From positions 1 through 52,407 of the IMG/VR virus record IMGVR_UViG_3300009008_003239: a stretch of 52,407 nucleotides of DNA; one strand, given 5' to 3'. Positions 36,330 through 43,554 of the stretch are shown here, one piece after another. The position numbers were made by a program, and so were the translations under genes. Source of the stretch: a virus. Under the pieces are notes generated by a model. It saw only the letters and a program-made list of their open reading frames with translations, was not told where the DNA came from and ran no database searches. How positions within the stretch are numbered: position 1 is the first letter of the stretch; each line of letters begins with the position of its first letter.

Positions 36330-37919
36330 TTATTCCCTCCTGATACGTATAGGTTTCCAGCCGTTTTTTATTGAGTATTTCACAGCCTCATTGCGTTCTT
36401 CATAAAACACATTGTGATTTCTGCTAGCGCTACTGGCGCAGGCGTCTACACCATATTCGTATCCTTTAAGCGAACTATGAAAATCAAGCTGGTCGGCCGG
36501 GTGAGGCGGACAAAAAGAAGATATATTTCCGTATTTTTGTGCCGTATAGGCGAAGTGTATGTCCTCTCCATTATCCCAAGTTAAAGGATCTTCCATCCAC
36601 ATGTATTTAAGCCATGCGCGCTTAAAAAACCAGGCATGCCCAACTAGATCAACTTCTATTATTTCTTCATTTTTAGAAGACCAGCCGTGGCGAGTGTGCC
36701 CAGTGTACGCGTCGTTGTTTAATACGACGCCGGCGCCGCCATATATCCCCTCTCGCTCTTTCATTGATTTTAAGCAATTTTCAACCCAACGCTTTCCTGG
36801 TATTGTATCGTCGTCAAAGAAAGCCACATATTCTGTTTTAGCTAACATTGCTGCAGCAAATCGACCAAAATACTTCCAATTGTGATCATTTTCAAATACT
36901 CTTTCCACATTTAATTCAGAAAAATCAAATTTTTCGTTGTCTTCGTGGTGGTTAACCCACAACCAAATTTCAGTGGGAGCAATTGTCTGTGATCTTAGCG
37001 ACTGTATTTGCTCCTTCAGATACTCAGGTCGTCTATAACAGTTCAAAATAACTGTTACTTTATCAAGTTTAGCATCATTTATAGCCTCTTTGAAGACGTT
37101 ACAAGCTGATTGGGTGCGTTTCCGAATAGCTTCTATTAGTTCTTTACCGCCAAGGCTAGCCAAATCTGTTTCACTAAAAAATCCAATTAGTTTTGGCGTT
37201 GTTTTTATTTTGCAGTTCATCATTCTTGCTTCTGCGACGACGCGACAGAACGTTTCTAGAACTTGAGGAAGGAAGAGTATTTCTTCTGTTTCACTAATTT
37301 GCTGCAAAAATTCTTCTTCTGGCGCGGGGAGAATGAAATCATGCTCAATATTATTACTTTTACAGTAATTAACCGCTTGTGTAGTTCCTTTTATTGGGTT
37401 ACTTGACTTTATGATTGAAAGCTTTTTATTTTTCTGATTATTAGATTTCTGCTCAATAAGATCAAGCCTTTCGTCTGACCATAAGCTAGTACCTATATTG
37501 ACCACATTTGTTAAATTTAAGTTTTCTTTTAATACGAGACTGCATATCTCACTTAAAACAAATACTTTTCTTGCATTCTTATAAAAATTTACATTTATTA
37601 AATTCTCTATAGGTATAGAAAAGTTTTTAAACTTTGAAGGATCGCGGGTCGTACAATATTTGTGATCATGTTCATAAATTATATAATCTAAATTTTCAAC
37701 AAGATATTTTTTACAAGCCTGCGATAAGGCAATAAAATTACTAATAATAAAACAGCTGTTTTTGTACTCTCTCAAAAACTGCAAGGTACACTTAGAAGAT
37801 TGTTTTTTTGTGATTAAAAAACCTTCTTTTTCTAAAAAATCAATTAATACCGAATCATTAGACTCTGCTCCCCCCAATATATGATCAGAGAAAAAATCAG
37901 CTATAAAAACGACACTCAT
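36330..37919 (-). CDS. Bifunctional glycosyltransferase: GT-B (GT4-like) fused to GT2 (529 aa)
   Basis: I use the ATG at 37919, two bases after the upstream stop, because the protein then starts MSVVFIADFFSDHILGGAES, a normal glycosyltransferase N-terminus. The longer frame uses an upstream GTG and adds an unlikely basic leader. The first half is GT-B/GT4-like: LGGAES near the start, YIIYEHDHKYC, ARKVFVLSEIC, then KSSNPIKGTTQAVNYC and ETEEILFLPQVLETFCRVVA, where the E-x7-E-like acidic region is partly degenerate. The second half, from about residue 285, is GT2: KVTVILNCYRRPEYLKEQIQ, then YVAFFDDDTIPGKRWVENCL with the metal-binding DDD, and LTWDNGEDIHFAYTAQKYG. It probably adds two successive sugars or has one inactive half. 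Confidence 0.82.
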   Translation of the reverse strand: MSVVFIADFFSDHILGGAESNDSVLIDFLEKEGFLITKKQSSKCTLQFLREYKNSCFIISNFIALSQACKKYLVENLDYIIYEHDHKYCTTRDPSKFKNFSIPIENLINVNFYKNARKVFVLSEICSLVLKENLNLTNVVNIGTSLWSDERLDLIEQKSNNQKNKKLSIIKSSNPIKGTTQAVNYCKSNNIEHDFILPAPEEEFLQQISETEEILFLPQVLETFCRVVAEARMMNCKIKTTPKLIGFFSETDLASLGGKELIEAIRKRTQSACNVFKEAINDAKLDKVTVILNCYRRPEYLKEQIQSLRSQTIAPTEIWLWVNHHEDNEKFDFSELNVERVFENDHNWKYFGRFAAAMLAKTEYVAFFDDDTIPGKRWVENCLKSMKEREGIYGGAGVVLNNDAYTGHTRHGWSSKNEEIIEVDLVGHAWFFKRAWLKYMWMEDPLTWDNGEDIHFAYTAQKYGNISSFCPPHPADQLDFHSSLKGYEYGVDACASSASRNHNVFYEERNEAVKYSIKNGWKPIRIRRE

Positions 37920-37921
37920 TG

Positions 37922-39181
37922 TCAAAGCGCTTCTATCTTTTCTAATTCTTCTTTCCACGAATCGTCAACAGTCAAAATTGAATTTATTTGGTCAACATAT
38001 TCGGCGTATTGTTTTTCTTCATTGAAGTTTTCACAAACCCAAGCTTGTAGTTGTTTGGCTTGCTTCTTGAAACGGCCGTGATCTTTGTATACATCACTCA
38101 AGCACGTCTTTATAGAGCCTTGTTCTGGGTAGGCCCAGGCAGAGCCTTCGACTAAGATGTCTTTCCATACTACGTCTTTCGAAATCTCACTCAATGTATA
38201 ACTAACCCGGCTGAACATTGGCTTTGTCTTTATCTTGCCACTCTTTTGTTTTGTTGGCATGTATAAAAAGTCTAAGTGGCCACTCCAATCAGTAGCAATT
38301 ACAGGCAGGCCATAATATGCAGCTTCAAATAGTGGTAGCCCAAAGCCTTCTCCATGTGTGGTAGAGACAATCGCTTTGATGTCGGGGTGTGTGTAAAGGC
38401 CGGCCATCTCGCTGTCGTTCAAATATCCATGCAATAGGTAAATTTTGCACTTTCTATCGGGATATTTTGACATTATAGCCTTAAAGTTATGTAGGGTCTG
38501 TCTACGATCAATAAGTGAGTTTTTTGCCATATTTGCCTTAACAATCAGGCCAACATCTTCATTATCACCAAATTCCTCTATAAATGCTTCAAACAGCTGG
38601 CCAGCATTTTTTCGTGGACTTATCTGTGAAACCGCTAAAAAATTGAATTTTGTTGTTAAATTTAGGTCTAATTCGGTCGTTTCATGCTTCAAAACGGGGT
38701 ATGACACGCATTCTACCGGTTTTTGTACTCTAAAATCTACTCTTTCGCCAGTTTGGTTGTTTGTCGCCTCATAGACAGTATTAACGTAAGTATCGACAGA
38801 ATGCTTGCTAATTGTAAGAATTTTATCCATTAAAAAGGACTTTTCGATCCAATTTGCTGATACCTTTGTTGTTTCAATGCCGGCAGTTACACCAATATTG
38901 ATCGGAGCTAGCTTTTCCCACTCGTTAGGGATTGTCACCTGAATGGACGCATCATACGTGCCACCTTGGGAGGCGTGTTCTATTGTTTTTTCAAGAAGTG
39001 CATCGATTTCTCGCCTCTCCTCGTTGTCTTCCCATAACCAACTGGTTTTACCCCATGGTATCGGATGCAAATAGATATCAAACAAATCAGGTCTTGTCTT
39101 CAAAGCCCGTAAAACAGTGCGAGCGTGGTGCCCATACCCAGATTGTGTCAAAAAAGGACCCTTTAGGTATACTTTCTTCAT
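37922..39181 (-). CDS. GT4-family glycosyltransferase (419 aa)
   Basis: A GT-B fold transferase. The N-terminus KKVYLKGPFLTQSGYGHHAR carries the Gly-rich loop for the acceptor domain. The donor-binding domain shows FNFLAVSQISPRKNAGQLFE, VGLIVKANMAKNS, CKIYLLHGYLNDSEMAGLY and THGEGFGLPLFEAAYYGLPV, the last holding the E-x7-E motif (EGFGLPLFE). It would transfer a sugar from a nucleotide-sugar donor to a glycan or protein. It is preceded by a second GT4 gene whose stop lies one base from its start, suggesting that the two act in sequence. Confidence 0.9.
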   Translation of the reverse strand: MKKVYLKGPFLTQSGYGHHARTVLRALKTRPDLFDIYLHPIPWGKTSWLWEDNEERREIDALLEKTIEHASQGGTYDASIQVTIPNEWEKLAPINIGVTAGIETTKVSANWIEKSFLMDKILTISKHSVDTYVNTVYEATNNQTGERVDFRVQKPVECVSYPVLKHETTELDLNLTTKFNFLAVSQISPRKNAGQLFEAFIEEFGDNEDVGLIVKANMAKNSLIDRRQTLHNFKAIMSKYPDRKCKIYLLHGYLNDSEMAGLYTHPDIKAIVSTTHGEGFGLPLFEAAYYGLPVIATDWSGHLDFLYMPTKQKSGKIKTKPMFSRVSYTLSEISKDVVWKDILVEGSAWAYPEQGSIKTCLSDVYKDHGRFKKQAKQLQAWVCENFNEEKQYAEYVDQINSILTVDDSWKEELEKIEAL

Positions 39182-39182
39182 A

Positions 39183-40436
39183 TTAAACCTCTAATAATTC
39201 CCAGTGGTTATGATCTTCCTTGCGCGTAGGCCAGGAACCGTACCTCTCGTGTACTTCTCTAAGTAAAACTTCCCATTGTACAGTAAACTTCTTAAAATTA
39301 TAGTTTTCCTTTACATGGTTCAAACCGCCGTCGATCATCTTCTGGCGTTCTTCATCAGGCATATTGTACATCTTCTCTAGCGCGGAGATGAAATCTTCTT
39401 TATTAAGCCTGTCCTCGTATATGTACGGAATTTCTTGAGATCCGATGACTGCCTTGGATGCTGGCTCAATTCCGATGCCAAACCAGTCCTCTCCATTGGT
39501 TACCTGCTCCTGCAAGCCGCCTGTCATGTTGACAACAATTGGAGTACCGCATGAGAGAGACTCTAGTGTTGCTAAGCCAAAGCCCTCAGCATCAGAAATA
39601 TTAACAGTGACATCCGCAACGTTATAGAGAGTTGCCATCTGCTCTGCTTCGAATTTATTCACTGAGAACTGTACCTCTCCATTGGTTAGGCCCAGGTTGC
39701 TTATTATTGCGCCTAGATTTGGCCCATTCGGGTCCTTTGGATCAGTATGCATGACTAATACGGCCTTATCGTGGCCGACGCGATCCAAGAATTCCTTAAA
39801 CCAATGTATCAAAGTACCAGGCTGCTTGCGCCTTGCGTTCCTATTGTTCCAAAAAATAACAAACTTATCAGTTAAGTTCGATGATTCACGAACTTCTTTT
39901 ATGCGCTCAGGATCTTGTGGTTTAAAAACCTCGTCATTCACAGCGTGTGGTACATAATGCGTCTCTGTTTCAGGAGACACAGTTTGCACTATATCATGCG
40001 TAACCTTAGAAATTGCAGCAACAACATCCGTAGAGTCATACCAGACTTTATTGAAATCCGGATAAGGATAATTATCCCACACATGATAATAAACCATTGG
40101 TATCAAGGATCTAACTTCGTCTTCTATTTCCCAGAGCCAGCCAAAAAATCGCGGATCAGTCATAAACCACAACATATCAGGCTTCTCAGTCCTGAGGATG
40201 GAGCGGATAGCTTCTTGCGTCCCATATCCGTCTACAGGATAGACAACTAGATCATCGCCATACTCCTTAAACTTTTGTGGTTTATAGTCATTGTGGCGTA
40301 CAGCACCACCAAAACATACAAATGAAAAATCTCCAGTCTTAAGAAGGCTCTCAACAACATACCGTGTTTGGGTACCGACTCCAGATGGAGAAAATGGGTG
40401 ATCCGATAATACCAGGACCTTGATTTTTTCTGACAT
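39183..40436 (-). CDS. GT4-family glycosyltransferase (417 aa)
   Basis: A GT-B fold transferase beginning MSEKIKVLVLSDHPFSPSGV with GTQTRYVVESLL. The C-terminal domain shows KFVIFWNNRNARRKQPGTLI, AVLVMHTDPKDPNGPN, ATLYNVADVTVNISDAEGFG and LATLESLSCGTPIVVNMTGG; the EGFGLATLE stretch is the E-x7-E nucleotide-sugar motif. It is the first gene of the glycan island in transcription order, three bases after the nuclease gene. The island is thus transcribed together with the preceding DNA-metabolism genes. Donor and acceptor are unknown. Confidence 0.9.
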   Translation of the reverse strand: MSEKIKVLVLSDHPFSPSGVGTQTRYVVESLLKTGDFSFVCFGGAVRHNDYKPQKFKEYGDDLVVYPVDGYGTQEAIRSILRTEKPDMLWFMTDPRFFGWLWEIEDEVRSLIPMVYYHVWDNYPYPDFNKVWYDSTDVVAAISKVTHDIVQTVSPETETHYVPHAVNDEVFKPQDPERIKEVRESSNLTDKFVIFWNNRNARRKQPGTLIHWFKEFLDRVGHDKAVLVMHTDPKDPNGPNLGAIISNLGLTNGEVQFSVNKFEAEQMATLYNVADVTVNISDAEGFGLATLESLSCGTPIVVNMTGGLQEQVTNGEDWFGIGIEPASKAVIGSQEIPYIYEDRLNKEDFISALEKMYNMPDEERQKMIDGGLNHVKENYNFKKFTVQWEVLLREVHERYGSWPTRKEDHNHWELLEV

Positions 40437-40439
40437 GCT

Positions 40440-41231
40440 TCACCTTTTACAGAATTCAGTGTTATAAAACTCACATCCGAAGCCACTAGTGCAGGATAAT
40501 CTGTTCTTTATAAACACATTGTTTTCTATATTATAAAGCGCATTATTCAAAAGTTTAAGAGAATTTTCAATTTTCTTTGGCCCAGAAGTTACTTTAAAGA
40601 TCTCGACCCTGTTGCTCTTTGCTGTTCTCTTAAGGAGGGCGAAGTATGTATGTACCTTGTTTATATCAATTTTATTTTTCTGGCTAAAAAACTTCTTGTA
40701 ATACGCTAGCTGGTATCCTGTCATTCGATCAGCTTTGCGACGAGAGTCCCACCCCCAAGAGCAGGTTTTCCAGTCTATCACATGATAATCACCATCTTCT
40801 GTCTTGATGACTAAATCGATGAAACCCTTAAACGTCTTGGTGTGGCCCTCTATTGGTTCATACAACTGTTCCTCTGCCGAAACTACTTCGTATTTACCAA
40901 AAAAATTCTTTAGCTCTGGGATGATATGTACGACAATATCTGCTGCCTGTGCTCTCATCTCAGTAATCATCTTTTTGTTTAATTCAACCTCGTTGCTTTT
41001 CAAGGCTTGTATTTCTTCTAAGAATTTTATATTGAAGCACTCCAACAAATCAGCCTTTTCATTAGGAATTTCTCCTAAAACTGATTTCTCACACACTTCG
41101 TGCAGTGCGGTGCCAAAAGCAGTGTATTCGTTACCTAGGAACTCCTTTACATTATCTATATAAGCGAGCTTGTGCTTGTACGCACATTCATCCCAGGTTT
41201 TTACTTCAGAAAAAGATATGTGCTCTCTCAC
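40440..41231 (-). CDS. RecB/Cas4-type PD-(D/E)XK nuclease with four-Cys iron-sulfur pattern (263 aa)
   Basis: Starts at GTG in a GTGA overlap with the previous stop, with GAGG upstream. The fold features appear in order: SFSEVKTWDECAYKHKLAYI, FGTALHEVCEK with the motif-I His, FKGFIDLVIKTEDGDYHVID with D139, DWKTC with D153 and K155, and GYQLAYYKKFF as the Gln motif. Cys16 together with Cys247, Cys253 and Cys261 (CTSGFGCEFYNTEFC) follows the one-plus-three arrangement that binds a 4Fe-4S cluster in AddB and Cas4. It would resect or process DNA ends in phage recombination or replication. It stands alone, without any CRISPR locus. Confidence 0.85.
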   Translation of the reverse strand: MREHISFSEVKTWDECAYKHKLAYIDNVKEFLGNEYTAFGTALHEVCEKSVLGEIPNEKADLLECFNIKFLEEIQALKSNEVELNKKMITEMRAQAADIVVHIIPELKNFFGKYEVVSAEEQLYEPIEGHTKTFKGFIDLVIKTEDGDYHVIDWKTCSWGWDSRRKADRMTGYQLAYYKKFFSQKNKIDINKVHTYFALLKRTAKSNRVEIFKVTSGPKKIENSLKLLNNALYNIENNVFIKNRLSCTSGFGCEFYNTEFCKR

Positions 41232-41626
41232 TTTTTCCTCGTAATTGTCTTTCGCGTCGACTTTGTTGTCTTCTTGGAATTTGTAGTCTTTGTTGCACTA
41301 GTTGTTTTTCTAGGCGCCGCACTCTTAGTCGTGCGCGGTGGTGGAGTTGGATCCGGAGTTTTGGTGCGCTTTTGTCTTACCGGCACTAAATCAAATTCCC
41401 AAGTAGCTGTGCAGCCATTGATGTAGTTGTTATCGATAACCTTGTACTTCTCCTTGCACTCACCAAGCACGTGTGATGATGGAGGGACATACTCAGTATT
41501 GACTATGTTCTTTACATCATTCCACTTGACGCGGATGCGTGGATGGTGCACCCTCGAACGATGCTTCAAGGTTATGGTCACCTTCATCGTTCCGCTGGCT
41601 AGATCATTTTTAAATTTACATTCCAT
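41228..41626 (-). CDS. Hypothetical protein with Pro/Thr/Lys-rich basic tail (132 aa)
   Basis: I start at the ATG at 41626 (MECKFKNDLASGTMKVTITL), preceded by GAGG nine bases upstream; the frame also extends to 41680. The first 90 residues form a beta-rich domain (VTITLKHRSRVHHPRIRVKW, YINGCTATWEFDLVPV) with three Cys. The last 45 residues are a disordered, highly basic tail: TPDPTPPPRTTKSAAPRKTT, then repeats of KTT/KST. Such tails bind nucleic acid in histone H1-like and AlgP-type proteins. No family is recognised. It lies between the HExxH protein and the nuclease gene, with an 11-base overlap upstream. Confidence 0.65.
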   Translation of the reverse strand: MECKFKNDLASGTMKVTITLKHRSRVHHPRIRVKWNDVKNIVNTEYVPPSSHVLGECKEKYKVIDNNYINGCTATWEFDLVPVRQKRTKTPDPTPPPRTTKSAAPRKTTSATKTTNSKKTTKSTRKTITRKK

Positions 41627-42314
41627 ATTGGTCATCCTCAGGCTTGTCATTACACAATAACAACAATTTCTTATAAACATAGGGACATAATGTCTTTAAG
41701 AAAGTGTGATTTCCTAAATAATACTCTTCAAACCCTCTCGCAAAGTATTCTCGCAAAGAAACAACTGAATATGGTGCAAGAAAAAGATCAACGGCTATAA
41801 GACGCAAAGCATCATACCCCACCTCGTCATACATAGCGTTGTCAAACGCCTCATCATATTCGATATTCATGAAGTCCAAACCTGCGATATCGTAGCCTTC
41901 ACTTTCTAGAAGGTTTTTTAATTTCTTTCGCTTATATAAAAATTCCTGTTCTATTGAGGAATCTCCATAGATGTTGTAGCCGTATTTGTCCTCTACTGCA
42001 TGAGCTATTTCATGAATAATGTCGTCTTTTAGATCATCTTCATCGTCTTGAACATTGGAAATGTATATAGCGCCGTCTGAGTACGTAGCGTTCATTTCTC
42101 GCTCGTCCAAGAAAGAAAATTTACCTATGTATATGACGTCGACTTGTTCTAAAAAGTGCTCCGGTATTATATTGACAATATCATTAAAAACACTTGATAT
42201 GTTTATGTTTTCAGAAATATTATCTTGTATAAAAACAGACAAAGGACCAAAATGATATTCAGGTAGTGTTCTATTTTTCTTTTTTACATGCTTTACTACA
42301 TTCTCTCTCTTCAT
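41616..42314 (-). CDS. HExxH zinc metallopeptidase-like protein (232 aa)
   Basis: The core is DDIIHEIAHAVEDKYG, with the HExxH zinc signature at about residue 100. A downstream REYFARGFEEYYLG could supply the third ligand (Glu), as in gluzincins such as the lethal-factor-like family. No signal peptide is seen, so it should act in the cytoplasm. The basic N-terminus reads MKRENVVKHVKKKNR. The start has GGAG seven bases upstream and overlaps the 97-residue gene by 44 bases. The target is unknown; proteolysis of a host regulator or processing of a phage protein are both possible. Confidence 0.72.
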   Translation of the reverse strand: MKRENVVKHVKKKNRTLPEYHFGPLSVFIQDNISENINISSVFNDIVNIIPEHFLEQVDVIYIGKFSFLDEREMNATYSDGAIYISNVQDDEDDLKDDIIHEIAHAVEDKYGYNIYGDSSIEQEFLYKRKKLKNLLESEGYDIAGLDFMNIEYDEAFDNAMYDEVGYDALRLIAVDLFLAPYSVVSLREYFARGFEEYYLGNHTFLKTLCPYVYKKLLLLCNDKPEDDQYGM

Positions 42315-42564
42315 TTTGATTCTCCAGAGCTAACCGGCCGACCTCTACATCATCTAAGCCTTGTTGGTAGCCCCTAATCCAATTTTCTTCTGCGACTGCA
42401 AAAAGAAATTCCGGAAACTCTTCAGCTAGAATATCGATTATCATCTCAATTGTGACATTTCCGTCCTCTGGGGCGTGCTTGACACCAACATACTGTACTA
42501 GCATGTCTTTCAACTCGTTGTCTGGTTCAATTGATTGATCTAGTGTTGAATTAAATTCATTCAT
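42271..42564 (-). CDS. Conserved acidic phage protein of unknown function (97 aa)
   Basis: A 97-residue acidic protein (MNEFNSTLDQSIEPDNELKD) with a helical core (TIEMIIDILAEEFPEFLFAV, then AEENWIRGYQQGLDDVE) and a short Cys/Lys-rich end (CSKACKKEK). The WIRGYQQGLDD type of motif recurs in small proteins of marine T4-like phages as I recall them. The start follows the lipoprotein gene by two bases. The family is not named and no function is assigned. Confidence 0.7.
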   Translation of the reverse strand: MNEFNSTLDQSIEPDNELKDMLVQYVGVKHAPEDGNVTIEMIIDILAEEFPEFLFAVAEENWIRGYQQGLDDVEVGRLALENQNEERECSKACKKEK

Positions 42565-42566
42565 AA

Positions 42567-43349
42567 TTATTCAAATGGTATATTTGGCACATCGCTGTAC
42601 AATACAAGGGTTATCTTATTATTCATGAGTGCTGACCAATACCCCTCCTCGACTAAACGCACTCCCATGTCCTTTGTTGTGACTAAAATAGAAAGTGGCC
42701 ATGCATGGTTTGGCATATATGCAGCAATTTCTCTATTCAAATCAGCATACATCTTGTAATTTAATTTTTTCTTCGCTTCTTCTTCTGTCATGGCAATCCA
42801 ATTTTCCATAAATAGCAAATCGGACTTGTACGCAATGCTATTTGGATCTTCGTATTCCCTATTAAAAGGCACATCACCGGGGATGTTGGTGTTTCCAAGA
42901 GTGTAAATTATCTCTAAGCCGTCAGGGTTGTACTTTTCATACAACTCAACCAGGGCAGCTGCTTCTTTCAAACACGGACCACACCATCCAGCAGAACTTA
43001 CCAAAAGAAATGCTTTATGCTCATTATGCTGATAAAGATCAGATAATTTTATCCATTCTTGGGCCCATGGGTCAAAAAAAGACATGTTTGGTAGTACTTT
43101 AAACTTTTCTATAGCATACGGCCCACTTGGATATGGCAATATTTCGACAACATGCGGCACAACAATGGGGTGGAACGAGAATGCATCTATCTGAGCGTCA
43201 GCGCGGACAGAATCACCTTTTTTGGTTATAGCTGTACCGTATATATCAGGATTCTCATCAATATACTCAGAACTCGTGCAACCCATCATTGCAGCGAATA
43301 TAAACAAGATCACAATTATAAATAATACATATTTTCTTACATTTACCAT
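42567..43349 (-). CDS. Thioredoxin/TlpA-like lipoprotein (260 aa)
   Basis: I use the ATG at 43349, preceded by GGTGACG; the frame also extends upstream into the histone-like gene. The N-terminus is a lipoprotein signal: MVNVRKYVLFIIVILFIFAA followed by MMGC, with the lipid-bearing Cys24. The mature part has a thioredoxin fold signature, FLLVSSAGWCGPCLKEAAAL, with the redox pair C123 and C126, then DGLEIIYTLGNTNIPG and a cis-Pro-like segment NHAWPLSILV. It would sit in the outer or inner membrane facing the periplasm. It could reduce disulfides or act on heme-protein maturation; in a phage it may remodel the host envelope. The redox role is inferred from the motif. Confidence 0.85.
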   Translation of the reverse strand: MVNVRKYVLFIIVILFIFAAMMGCTSSEYIDENPDIYGTAITKKGDSVRADAQIDAFSFHPIVVPHVVEILPYPSGPYAIEKFKVLPNMSFFDPWAQEWIKLSDLYQHNEHKAFLLVSSAGWCGPCLKEAAALVELYEKYNPDGLEIIYTLGNTNIPGDVPFNREYEDPNSIAYKSDLLFMENWIAMTEEEAKKKLNYKMYADLNREIAAYMPNHAWPLSILVTTKDMGVRLVEEGYWSALMNNKITLVLYSDVPNIPFE

Positions 43350-43362
43350 TTCGTCACCAATC

Positions 43363-43542
43363 TTACCCTTCGCGTTCCTTTTTAGTTGTCTGTACCTCTG
43401 TTCTGACATCTTGGGCGAGGGTCTTTACCTCTTGCATGGCTTTACGAAGACGTGTTCCTGCAGCCTTATTGCCATTATTAAACTTTTCGACATCCGGCAG
43501 GACCGAATTCAGTACTTCTTGGATTTTTTCAAAATTTGTCAT
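43363..43542 (-). CDS. Histone H1-like DNA-binding protein (59 aa)
   Basis: A short gene not obvious by length: MTNFEKIQEVLNSVLPDVEK, then FNNGNKAAGTRLRKAMQEVK and TLAQDVRTEVQTTKKEREG. The GNKAAGTRxRKAxQ core and the basic helix after it match the histone H1-like proteins of Bacteroidota and of marine phages and large viruses as I recall them. It has an excellent AAAGGAG seven bases before the ATG and lies 12 bases after the PhoH gene. It probably binds DNA non-specifically, to compact phage DNA or displace host nucleoid proteins. Confidence 0.85.
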   Translation of the reverse strand: MTNFEKIQEVLNSVLPDVEKFNNGNKAAGTRLRKAMQEVKTLAQDVRTEVQTTKKEREG

Positions 43543-43554
43543 TTTTTTCTCCTT

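Noticed and set aside
40440-41231. CRISPR-associated Cas4
   Set aside because: The nuclease resembles Cas4, but no repeat-spacer array or other cas genes occur in the window.
43350-43409. Upstream start for the thioredoxin lipoprotein
   Set aside because: The extension overlaps the histone-like gene and would put a charged stretch before the lipoprotein signal; the ATG at 43349 gives a proper signal.
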